A stretch of 18,515 nt of DNA from contig JAZSPN010000105.1 of the NCBI GenBank assembly GCA_045537495.1, positions 1-18,515 of the forward strand, read 5' to 3'. Every line of letters starts with the position of its first letter. Position 1 is the first letter of the stretch. This document shows, one piece after another, positions 14,001-18,515 of this stretch. A program made the position numbers and the translations under genes. The notes under the pieces were generated by a model, which saw only the letters and a list, made by a program, of their open reading frames with translations, did not search any database and was not told the DNA's origin. Origin of the DNA: UBA1425 sp045537495. Its GTDB lineage: Bacteria; Bacillota; Clostridia; Oscillospirales; Acutalibacteraceae.

Positions 14001-15848
14001 CTATTTCTGTTTCTTTTCGAGAGATTCCCTGTACATTCCGCGAAGACGCTCATATACGCTGTCGGGGATGTCGGGGTTGCCTTTTGAATAGCTCGGAAGA
14101 AGCATATCTCCCGCAACATTCTTATCCGTACAACGTGTGTCGTTTCTCCATTTTTCACGTTCATCGGCATTACGGAGATTCGGCACATCCATGGGAATAC
14201 CGCCTTCAAGCACCGAATAGTAAGCGAACATGCCGGGAAGGAACATGTCGAGAGCTTCGTAAACGTCAACGATATCTGCATTTTCGTTGCCCTTGAGTCT
14301 TTCAACGAAGTTGTGCATGGTGTAGAAATCGGAACCGCCGTGACCGAATTTTTCAGACTTATAGGAAAGAGCATCGTATGTGGGGACAAGCTCTGATTTA
14401 GAGTTATTGTCACCGTCGTTTTCGTCACAGTTGACATAGAGATGATGTACACCGTGCTTGTCGAAATCGTCCTCGCGGGCACTTTCCATACGTCCCTTGG
14501 AGCCGTAGATGCTGTACCATATGGAATCCTTTGACGGACCTACACCGTGGATGCTCTTGAGTACGGCGCCGTTTTCGAGAGTGACCATTTCGATGCCGAC
14601 GGGACCTGCCTTGGCACCCATTCTGTACATACGCTTGTTGAAGGGAAGCTCGAAGCCCGTTACCTTTACGGGACGCATGCCGGTTATGTGGACAAGGGGG
14701 CCCAATGAGTGGGTGCAGTAGTAGAACGCGTGCATCGTGTTGCGCCAGTGATCGGGATTTCCCTGAGTCCATCCGTGCCAACCGCCTTCGCAGTTGTGAA
14801 CGTATTCGCCTTCGCCGTATTCGAATTCACCGAGAACACCCTGCTCATAGAGCTGTTTCATCTTTCTCGGAGCCGCCATGAAGCAGTAGTTTTCGGCATA
14901 GGCGTAAACCTTACCCGTTCTTTCGACGGTCTCGATAAGCTCGACGGCCTCCTTGAGTGTCTGGACGGGAAGAACTTCACTGATAACGTTAAGTCCTTTT
15001 TCAAGACATTTTATTGCAAAGGGAGTATGTTCGTTTGCGTAATTTGCAAGAACGACGGCGTCCATATCGTGATTGATAAATTCATCAAAATCTTTATAGA
15101 AGGTGATGCTGTCGTTGCCGTAGTTGTTCTTGGCTTCGTTGAGGTTCGGCTCATAGAAATCACAGACTGCAACAAGATCTGCTTCGTTGCTCTTTACACA
15201 GTAACGCATCATTGTCTTGCCTCTGCCTGCACCGAGAACACCGATCTTGATTTTTTTGTCGGGAGTAACACCGTCGGCGTATACGGTTTTGAAGTAGATT
15301 CCTTCTTCGTCAACCATATCGATTTTGCTGATTCCGTATTCCGTGATGACAGCCTGCCATCTCTCGGGCATACCTTCATTATATTCAACGGGAAGGAAGC
15401 CGGCGGTTATGTAGCTTTTGACGGCACCCTTTCTCCACTCGTCGGTGGTGAGATAGATGTATTTTACACCCTGAGCAACAAGCTTTTTGACGGCGATTGA
15501 ATTGAGGTATTTGCTCAGGCCCTTACCTCTGAATTCCTGCTTCATGCCGACCATGTGAAGCTCACCGATGTTTTCGTCGGGATGATAAATAGCGGTAGCG
15601 GTTGCAATATGTTCACCGTTATAGTCAAGGAAGAACATGTCCTCTTCGGGTTTTGCATCGTCATGCTCGGTTATTCTGTCGTTAAAATCGTCGAGACCGG
15701 GATTTTCGCCGAGAAGACCGTCTGCACAACAGTCAACCCATGCCTGCTTGTCCGACTCTTCGGAATAGTTGGAAACAGAGTAACCTTCGGGGAGGGTGTA
15801 CTCCGGAATGGGAGTACCGGGAATAAAATACATTTTGAGCTGCGCCAT
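14001..15848 (-). CDS. Fusion of GNAT acetyltransferase and Gfo/Idh/MocA dehydrogenase
   Basis: 615 residues from the ATG at 15848, which follows AAGGAGG by 9 bases; the longer reading frame to 15899 would run through a terminator hairpin. Residues ~20-165 are a GNAT N-acetyltransferase: the acetyl-CoA pyrophosphate loop is QEFRGKGLSKYL (104-115), followed by YIYLTTDEWRKGAVKSYITA and the GF-LP-VEY end typical of the fold. Residues ~198-600 are a Gfo/Idh/MocA oxidoreductase: NAD(P) loop KIGVLGAGRGKTMM (201-214), Asp230 after the second strand, SEVLPVQTLKEAVELIE at the usual EKPxA place, and a C-terminal sheet domain with Trp/His-rich HNCEGGWHGWTQGNPDHWRN. Members oxidise or reduce sugars or cyclitols. 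The pairing suggests an enzyme working on an amino sugar. It follows a tRNA operon with a hairpin in between. Confidence 0.9.
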   Translation of the reverse strand: MAQLKMYFIPGTPIPEYTLPEGYSVSNYSEESDKQAWVDCCADGLLGENPGLDDFNDRITEHDDAKPEEDMFFLDYNGEHIATATAIYHPDENIGELHMVGMKQEFRGKGLSKYLNSIAVKKLVAQGVKYIYLTTDEWRKGAVKSYITAGFLPVEYNEGMPERWQAVITEYGISKIDMVDEEGIYFKTVYADGVTPDKKIKIGVLGAGRGKTMMRYCVKSNEADLVAVCDFYEPNLNEAKNNYGNDSITFYKDFDEFINHDMDAVVLANYANEHTPFAIKCLEKGLNVISEVLPVQTLKEAVELIETVERTGKVYAYAENYCFMAAPRKMKQLYEQGVLGEFEYGEGEYVHNCEGGWHGWTQGNPDHWRNTMHAFYYCTHSLGPLVHITGMRPVKVTGFELPFNKRMYRMGAKAGPVGIEMVTLENGAVLKSIHGVGPSKDSIWYSIYGSKGRMESAREDDFDKHGVHHLYVNCDENDGDNNSKSELVPTYDALSYKSEKFGHGGSDFYTMHNFVERLKGNENADIVDVYEALDMFLPGMFAYYSVLEGGIPMDVPNLRNADEREKWRNDTRCTDKNVAGDMLLPSYSKGNPDIPDSVYERLRGMYRESLEKKQK

Positions 15849-15857
15849 AGAATAAAT

Positions 15858-15864
15858 CCTCCTT
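15858..15864 (-). promoter_or_regulatory. Ribosome binding site of the GNAT-dehydrogenase fusion
   Basis: AAGGAGG on the minus strand, 9 bases before the ATG at 15848. It decides the start against the upstream in-frame ATG at 15899, which has no such site and would place codons across the hairpin at 15876-15905. Confidence 0.85.
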
Positions 15865-15875
15865 GAAATAAAAAT

Positions 15876-15905
15876 AAAGCGTCGCTTCTTTAAAAGCAAC
15901 GCTTT
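15876..15905 (-). terminator. Terminator (or attenuator) after the tRNA operon
   Basis: Minus strand stem AAAGCGT-x-GCTT paired with AAGC-x-ACGCTTT: 11 pairs with one C/A mismatch and a 6-base loop. ATTTTTATTT follows on the minus strand. It ends the tRNA transcript 4 bases after the CCA of tRNA-Trp. It lies only 27 bases before the dehydrogenase start, leaving little room for a separate promoter. Confidence 0.8.
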
Positions 15906-15909
15906 CTCA

Positions 15910-15985
15910 TGGCAGGGGCACCAAGGATCGAACTCGGGACACTCGGTTTTGGAGACCGATGCTCTACCAGCTGAGCTATACCCCT
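15910..15985 (-). tRNA. tRNA-Trp (anticodon CCA)
   Basis: 76 bases with encoded 3' CCA. The acceptor stem AGGGGTA pairs with TGCCCCT (one G-T pair). The anticodon stem TCGGT/ACCGA encloses loop CTCCAAA, giving CCA. The T loop TTCGATC is normal. It is the last of four tRNAs, 7 bases after tRNA-Met. Confidence 0.97.
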
Positions 15986-15992
15986 ATATAAA

Positions 15993-16069
15993 TGGTGGGC
16001 CATCAGGGACTCGAACCCCGGACCGACCGGTTATGAGCCGGTTGCTCTAACCAACTGAGCTAATGGCCC
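15993..16069 (-). tRNA. tRNA-Met (anticodon CAT; elongator likely)
   Basis: 77 bases with encoded CCA. Acceptor stem GGGCCAT/ATGGCCC; anticodon stem ACCGG/CCGGT with loop CTCATAA. The first pair G-C and the absence of the three G-C initiator pairs in the anticodon stem rule against the initiator type. CAT could also be tRNA-Ile2 (lysidine-modified), which cannot be excluded by eye. Third in the operon. Confidence 0.95.
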
Positions 16070-16089
16070 AACGGCAGCTTGAGAAGCCG

Positions 16090-16165
16090 TGGAGCTGCTA
16101 ACCAGATTCGAACTGGTGACCTCATCCTTACCAAGGATGCGCTCTGCCACCTGAGCCATAGCAGC
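16090..16165 (-). tRNA. tRNA-Thr (anticodon GGT)
   Basis: 76 bases with encoded CCA. Acceptor stem GCTGCTA/TAGCAGC; anticodon stem CATCC/GGATG with loop TTGGTAA, giving GGT; normal T loop TTCGAAT. Second in the operon, separated from tRNA-Met by 20 bases that can form a CGGC/GCCG hairpin. Confidence 0.97.
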
Positions 16166-16170
16166 AAATG

Positions 16171-16247
16171 TGGCGACCCGGAACGGGCCCGAACCGTCGA
16201 CCTCTAGCGTGACAGGCTAGCGTTCTAACCAACTGAACTACCGGGCC
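16171..16247 (-). tRNA. tRNA-Asp (anticodon GTC) with G at position 58
   Basis: 77 bases with encoded CCA. Acceptor stem GGCCCGG/CCGGGTC; anticodon stem CTAGC/GCTAG with loop CTGTCAC, giving GTC. The T stem GACGG/CCGTT is intact, but the T loop reads TTCGGGC, so position 58 (window base 16189) is G where nearly all tRNAs have A. All stems pair, so the gene is probably functional. First in the operon, 5 bases before tRNA-Thr. Confidence 0.96.
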
Positions 16248-16272
16248 ACAACTGCTTCAATGAAGCTTAGAT

Positions 16273-16301
16273 ATGATATCATAAATAATTTTAAATTGCA
16301 A
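16273..16301 (-). promoter_or_regulatory. Promoter of the Asp-Thr-Met-Trp tRNA operon
   Basis: On the minus strand, TTGCAA (16301-16296), 17 bases, then TATCAT (16278-16273), preceded by TGA as an extended -10. It lies 25 bases before the 5' end of tRNA-Asp, and the short leader holds a GCTTCA/TGAAGC inverted repeat (16254-16266). Confidence 0.75.
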
Positions 16302-16340
16302 TAGTTTTATCGAAAAATTTTTATTTTTTTATTGTTCCTA

Positions 16341-16369
16341 TTGCATAATATGTCGTTTTCTGTTAATAT
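16341..16369 (+). promoter_or_regulatory. Candidate promoter of the small membrane protein gene
   Basis: TTGCAT (16341-16346), 17 bases, then TAATAT (16364-16369). TATAAA at 16375-16380 is an alternative -10 without a good -35. Both lie in a very AT-rich stretch, so the call is tentative. Confidence 0.45.
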
Positions 16370-16399
16370 GGCATTATAAATTGAGAAGTTGGTGTCGAA

Positions 16400-16681
16400 A
16401 TGAAAAGATTTTTCACCGCGTTTCTTTCAGTGCTCATGGCTCTTTGCGTATCAATTCAATGCTTTGCATGGGGAGATGTTTCGGTTGACACTGCTCCCGT
16501 CAGGAGCAACAATGCCGATTCGAGGCTTCTTGTGCTCATGGCGGTTGCGTTAGCTGTTTTGCTTGTGTCTATCGGCACGACGATTTCTTTGCGTAAGCAG
16601 TATCTGTCTGAAGAGGCTGAAAAGAATAAAGATAAAGAAACAGACGCGAAAAAGTCAAAGAAAAAGAAAAACAAACGTTAA
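16400..16681 (+). CDS. Small exported or membrane protein with Lys-rich tail, unrecognised
   Basis: 93 residues. A signal-peptide-like start (KRFFTAFLSVLMALCVSIQC, possible cleavage after CFA at 23) is followed by a short polar stretch. A transmembrane helix lies at ~43-64 (LLVLMAVALAVLLVSIGTTI), and the tail is rich in Lys and Glu and ends in KKSKKKKNKR. If the signal is cleaved, only ~20 residues face outward and the basic tail is cytoplasmic. The tail could contact nucleic acid or acidic lipid heads, but this is a guess. The ribosome binding site is weak. It stands alone between the tRNA operon and a converging pair of genes, and it ends at a strong terminator. I do not recognise a family. 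The clean signal, helix and terminator make it a likely real gene. Confidence 0.65.
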   Translation: MKRFFTAFLSVLMALCVSIQCFAWGDVSVDTAPVRSNNADSRLLVLMAVALAVLLVSIGTTISLRKQYLSEEAEKNKDKETDAKKSKKKKNKR

Positions 16682-16716
16682 ACTTGTAGTTTTTTGATAT
16701 AACGATTGAATTACAA

Positions 16717-16753
16717 AAAGCGGGTTGCACGGTAAACCGGGGCAATCCGCTTT
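16717..16753. terminator. Bidirectional terminator between the small membrane protein and the LOG gene
   Basis: A 12-bp stem, AAAGCGGGTTGC (16717-16728) with GCAATCCGCTTT (16742-16753, one G-T pair); the loop itself can pair CGG with CCG. It is followed by CTTTTT on the plus strand and by TTTTTG on the minus strand beyond the stem, so it can serve both converging genes. Confidence 0.92.
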
Positions 16754-16772
16754 CTTTTTGTCGGGCAGAGGA

Positions 16773-17351
16773 TTATTTGATGAACTTCATTTGCTCAACA
16801 GTCATTTGAGAGCCGTCGTAATTCTCGATGTAACTCAGCATTTCGTCTATATCGGAAAAAGATTTCAGTAAATCACGGCACGATTCTTTCATAAAGCGTT
16901 CACAAACGGCATTTTCGAGCAGAGAGTTTATTGAATCGTAGTAGCCGTTGATGTTGAAGAGAACGATCGGCTTGTTGTGGCGGCCGAGCTGTTTGAGAGT
17001 GAGAACTTCAAAGAACTCTTCAAATGTACCGATGCCTCCGGGAGTAACGATGAAGGCATCGGAAGACTCCTCCATTATGAATTTGCGTTCTCTCATGTCT
17101 TCGGTGTAGATGAAATCGGTGCATTTATCGTAGAGAATTCCGTCGACATTGAAAAATTTCGGTGCAACGCCGATTATTTCGGCATTCTGAGATGTCATAC
17201 CTCTTGCGGCGGCACCCATGAGCCCCGTTGCTCCTCCACCGAAAACGAGGGAGTGACCGCGTTTGCCGATTTCGCATCCGAGGTTGTAGGTAGAGTCGAT
17301 GTATGCTTTATTAATTTCGTCGCTTGAAGCACCGTAAATACAGATTTTCAT
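16773..17351 (-). CDS. LOG-family nucleoside-5'-monophosphate phosphoribohydrolase
   Basis: 192 residues, normal length. The hallmarks are GGGATGLMGAAARG (38-51), MRERKFIM (Arg89 region) and VTPGGIGTFEEFFE (102-115), the PGGxGTxxE motif that holds the catalytic Arg/Glu pair and the ribose-phosphate. It is a cytoplasmic Rossmann-like enzyme. Characterised LOG proteins split cytokinin nucleotides or AMP-like nucleotides to a free base and ribose 5-phosphate. In non-plant bacteria the natural substrate is usually unknown and may be AMP or a damaged nucleotide. Its ATG overlaps the TGA of the upstream flavoprotein gene (TGATG), so the two are translated together. They may share a role in nucleotide or redox housekeeping. 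Confidence 0.92.
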   Translation of the reverse strand: MKICIYGASSDEINKAYIDSTYNLGCEIGKRGHSLVFGGGATGLMGAAARGMTSQNAEIIGVAPKFFNVDGILYDKCTDFIYTEDMRERKFIMEESSDAFIVTPGGIGTFEEFFEVLTLKQLGRHNKPIVLFNINGYYDSINSLLENAVCERFMKESCRDLLKSFSDIDEMLSYIENYDGSQMTVEQMKFIK

Positions 17352-17875
17352 CAGAAGTTCACTCCGAATTCATAAGTTTCTTTCAGTAAGGGGGATTTTG
17401 CCATGGAACCTTTTTCAGTCATGTTTCCGATACAAACAAAACCCTTGCTTTCAAGATGCAGATAGTCGAAAATTATCTCAAACTGTTTTTTTGCGGGAAG
17501 AAACGGATCTTCATCGTAGCCGTTGAGAAGCAGTGCGGATTTTTTACCGTGAAAGTCAGAGGATGAGAGGGCATAAAGGCGGTCAAGTACGGCTTTGAGT
17601 TGTGCAGTGATACTCCACCAGTAAACGGGTGAAGCGAAAACAATAGCATCCGATGACTTTACGGCATCGTAAATCTTTGCCATGTCATCATTCTTTATGC
17701 AGCTGCCGTGAGTTTTGCAGCCGTTACACCCGATACACGGTGAAACGGAAAGGTCACAGACACGGATGATTTCAACGCTGTGACCGGAGCTTTCTGCACC
17801 GCTTGCAAAAGCCTTCACCTGAGTGTCGGTGTTACCTTTGACAGTAGGACTTCCGTTAAGAACGACAATTCTCAT
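17351..17875 (-). CDS. NAD(P)H-dependent FMN reductase / iron-sulfur flavoprotein-like
   Basis: 174 residues with a flavodoxin-like fold. The FMN phosphate loop is NGSPTVKGNT (7-16), and SPVYWWSITAQLKAVLDR supplies the isoalloxazine loop. Residues 47-59 hold Cys47-x2-Cys50-x2-Cys53-x5-Cys59 (PCIGCNGCKTHGSC), which fits the compact cysteine motif that binds a [4Fe-4S] cluster in archaeal iron-sulfur flavoproteins. Many relatives keep only some of these cysteines. By family it passes electrons from NAD(P)H or ferredoxin to small acceptors such as quinones, oxygen or metals. The length is shorter than the ~190 of typical Isf. ATG with GGAGGG at 6-base spacing. First gene of a two-gene operon with the LOG protein. 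Confidence 0.88.
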   Translation of the reverse strand: MRIVVLNGSPTVKGNTDTQVKAFASGAESSGHSVEIIRVCDLSVSPCIGCNGCKTHGSCIKNDDMAKIYDAVKSSDAIVFASPVYWWSITAQLKAVLDRLYALSSSDFHGKKSALLLNGYDEDPFLPAKKQFEIIFDYLHLESKGFVCIGNMTEKGSMAKSPLLKETYEFGVNF

Positions 17876-17893
17876 ATTGATCCCTCCGAATAT

Positions 17894-17922
17894 ATTATAA
17901 AACAGAATAAATCAAAAAGCAA
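17894..17922 (-). promoter_or_regulatory. Promoter of the flavoprotein-LOG operon
   Basis: On the minus strand, TTGCTT (17922-17917), 17 bases, then a perfect TATAAT (17899-17894). The start codon is 19 bases further on with GGAGGG between. Confidence 0.65.
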
Positions 17923-17936
17923 GTTACATAAAAATG

Positions 17937-17965
17937 TTGACAAAATAAATATAATACGATATAAT
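17937..17965 (+). promoter_or_regulatory. Consensus promoter upstream of tRNA-Leu
   Basis: A perfect TTGACA (17937-17942), exactly 17 bases, and a perfect TATAAT (17960-17965). It is the strongest promoter in the window by match, as expected for stable RNA. Transcription would start near 17972, so the transcript runs through both 66-bp repeats and the insert before reaching tRNA-Leu. Confidence 0.9.
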
Positions 17966-17997
17966 ATCTAAGCATTTTGATTGGGACGTGATACGAG

Positions 17998-18063
17998 AGA
18001 GTCACGCGCACGCCGAAGAAAACGGCAAAACAAGTTAATATGCGGATGTGGCGGAATTGGCAG
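17998..18063 (+). repeat. 66-bp direct repeat, copy 1 (leader plus tRNA-Leu 5' fragment)
   Basis: Identical over 66 bases to 18168-18233, offset 170 bp. It contains a leader segment that can form a GCCG/CGGC hairpin and then the first 22 bases of the tRNA-Leu gene. After base 18063 the sequence diverges completely from the tRNA. Confidence 0.97.
18042..18063 (+). pseudogene. Truncated tRNA-Leu 5' fragment (22 bases)
   Basis: Exact copy of the acceptor 5' strand and the start of the D arm of the intact tRNA-Leu at 18212-18298. No anticodon or T arm follows, so it cannot fold as a tRNA. Confidence 0.9.
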
Positions 18064-18167
18064 CTTTGAGCACGACCGCCGCCGGGGGCGGATAAAGGGA
18101 GTGCGACAAAGGCGCAGCGGTCAAAATTCTGTGAAGCGAAGCTGAACAGCGAATTTTGGGCACCGCA
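18064..18167 (+). other. 104-bp GC-rich structured insert between the repeats
   Basis: Contains a CCGCC/GGCGG hairpin (18076-18080 with 18087-18091), a longer GACCGC/GCGGTC pairing (18074-18079 with 18117-18122) and, next to it, a long hairpin at 18122-18158. It is distinctly more GC-rich on its left half than the flanking DNA. No coding frame is credible. Origin unknown. Confidence 0.75.
18122..18158 (+). repeat. Inverted repeat with tandem G-A core inside the insert
   Basis: CAAAATTC (18122-18129) pairs with GAATTTTG (18151-18158). Inside, TGT pairs with ACA, then a symmetric GA/GA step, then AGC pairs with GCT around a GAA loop, with a 2-base GC bulge on the right. The tract after it (GGGCACCGCAAGA) is not a T-tract, so it is not an ordinary terminator. 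Confidence 0.75.
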
Positions 18168-18233
18168 AGAGTCACGCGCACGCCGAAGAAAACGGCAAAA
18201 CAAGTTAATATGCGGATGTGGCGGAATTGGCAG
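18168..18233 (+). repeat. 66-bp direct repeat, copy 2 (leader plus start of intact tRNA-Leu)
   Basis: Identical to 17998-18063. Here the tRNA continues past base 18233 into a complete gene. Confidence 0.97.
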
Positions 18234-18298
18234 ACGCGCTAGATTCAGGTTCTAGTGGTAGCAATACTGTGTGGGTTCAAGTCCCGTCATCCGCACCA
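18212..18298 (+). tRNA. tRNA-Leu (anticodon CAG)
   Basis: 87 bases, a class II tRNA with long variable arm and encoded CCA. Acceptor stem GCGGATG/CATCCGC; anticodon stem CTAGA/TCTAG with loop TTCAGGT, giving CAG; T loop TTCAAGT. It lies far (about 240 bases) from its only visible promoter because of the duplication upstream. Confidence 0.97.
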
Positions 18299-18302
18299 AC
18301 AA

Positions 18303-18340
18303 AAGACTACGATTTTGATACAAATCGTAGTCTTGATTTT
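18303..18340 (+). terminator. Terminator after tRNA-Leu
   Basis: A 13-bp perfect stem, AAGACTACGATTT (18303-18315) with AAATCGTAGTCTT (18322-18334), a 6-base loop, then GATTTTTTAT. It begins 4 bases after the CCA of tRNA-Leu. Confidence 0.94.
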
Positions 18341-18360
18341 TTATATGGATTTGATATAAT
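18333..18360 (+). promoter_or_regulatory. Promoter of the last gene, overlapping the tRNA terminator
   Basis: TTGATT (18333-18338), 16 bases, then TATAAT (18355-18360) with an extended TGA. The -35 box begins in the last two bases of the terminator stem and runs into its T-tract, so the two elements share DNA. Confidence 0.6.
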
Positions 18361-18397
18361 AAATTCGGTTAAAAATAAAAAATTGGGAGAAAAAACG

Positions 18398-18515
18398 ATG
18401 GCAGATGAAAGAGTTTCACAAGAACTTGAAGTTTTAAAAGAAGATGATGAATTTGATAAAGAGAAAGAAAAAAAGAAAATAGTCATAATTATATCTTCTC
18501 TTGCTTGGATTATTG
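18398..18515 (+). CDS. Start of an acidic protein with a membrane segment (cut by window end)
   Basis: The ATG at 18398 follows GGGAG by 8 bases and a promoter at 18333-18360. The 39 visible codons stay open to the edge. Residues 1-26 are strongly charged, first acidic (KEDDEFDKEKE) and then Lys-rich, with no signal peptide. From about residue 28 a hydrophobic run begins (IVIIISSLAWII), probably a transmembrane helix with the N-terminus inside. The codons here are more A-rich than in neighbouring genes. The family cannot be told from so little sequence. Confidence 0.65.
   Translation, partial: MADERVSQELEVLKEDDEFDKEKEKKKIVIIISSLAWII

Larger units (their letters stand above)
17876..18211. other. 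Intergenic region with divergent promoters and duplicated tRNA leader
   Basis: This 336-base stretch has no credible coding frame. From left to right it holds the flavoprotein promoter (minus), a consensus plus-strand promoter, copy 1 of a 66-bp repeat containing the first 22 bases of tRNA-Leu, a 104-bp GC-rich structured insert and the first part of repeat copy 2. A minus-strand reading frame here (18203-17895) is rejected. Confidence 0.8.

Noticed and set aside
14709..15500. Plus-strand reading frame of 263 codons opposite the dehydrogenase
   Set aside because: It mirrors codon bias of the real gene on the other strand; the dehydrogenase has clear catalytic motifs and a strong ribosome binding site.
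15849..15899. Longer N-terminus of the GNAT-dehydrogenase starting at 15899
   Set aside because: It would be translated through the terminator hairpin and the ribosome binding site of the ATG at 15848; the extra residues are basic and unlike a GNAT start.
17895..18203. Minus-strand reading frame of 102 codons across the tRNA leader duplication
   Set aside because: It runs through the consensus promoter, both repeats and the structured insert, and has no ribosome binding site or recognisable protein features.
17998..18233. CRISPR-like pair of repeats
   Set aside because: Only two copies, a 66-bp repeat unit that contains tRNA sequence, a 104-bp spacer and no cas genes.
17998..18298. Attachment site of an integrated element
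   Set aside because: The repeat covers the tRNA 5' end, not the 3' end, the enclosed DNA is only 104 bp, and no integrase gene is present. A lost element cannot be fully excluded.

Overview
This window looks like a chromosomal segment of an anaerobic member of the Bacillota, most likely a Clostridia/Oscillospirales-type gut bacterium. The reasons are ClpC with a ClpP-docking VGF loop, a CsbB/YfhO-type glycosylation pair, a DUF4474 protein, strong AGGAGG ribosome binding sites, TTGACA/TATAAT-type promoters and genes packed into short operons. Genus-level placement is not possible from the sequence alone. No phage, transposase, integrase or CRISPR array is visible.

Layout. (1) 1-1376, plus strand: the C-terminal half of a ClpC ATPase, cut by the window edge, ending at a bidirectional terminator shared with the converging operon. 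(2) 4554-1419, minus strand: a five-gene operon with almost no spacing, encoding a DUF4430 membrane protein, MTA/SAH nucleosidase, an HD 5'-nucleotidase-like protein, a PfkB-family kinase and a YgjP-like metalloprotein. It has a good promoter at 4580-4608. The set suggests salvage or clean-up of nucleosides and SAM by-products. (3) 10624-4646, minus strand: a DapA-family aldolase, a secreted DUF4474 protein, a YfhO membrane protein, a CsbB-like GT2 and a thioredoxin. YfhO plus CsbB suggests glycosylation of a cell-surface polymer through a polyprenyl-phosphate sugar. (4) 12849-10741, minus strand: a cytoplasmic propeller plus helical-domain protein just upstream, which may form a carbohydrate-processing unit with the aldolase. 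(5) 13022-13813, plus strand: an unrecognised exported, membrane-anchored protein transcribed divergently from it.

(6) 15848-14001, minus strand: a natural fusion of a GNAT acetyltransferase and a Gfo/Idh/MocA dehydrogenase. It lies immediately downstream of a four-tRNA operon (Asp-Thr-Met-Trp) and behind a terminator hairpin. (7) 16400-16681, plus strand: a small exported or membrane protein with a lysine-rich tail. (8) 17875-16773, minus strand: an iron-sulfur-flavoprotein-like reductase and a LOG-family phosphoribohydrolase, joined by a TGATG overlap. (9) 17937 to the end, plus strand: a consensus promoter reading into a tRNA-Leu(CAG) gene whose leader and first 22 bases are duplicated 170 bp upstream around a GC-rich, highly structured insert. 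A strong terminator follows, then the start of an acidic membrane protein cut by the window edge.

The most notable points are the tRNA-Leu 5'-end duplication and its structured insert, the GNAT-dehydrogenase fusion, the propeller/helical-domain fusion, the compact nucleoside/SAM operon and a tRNA-Asp with G instead of A at position 58. Each is described separately below.
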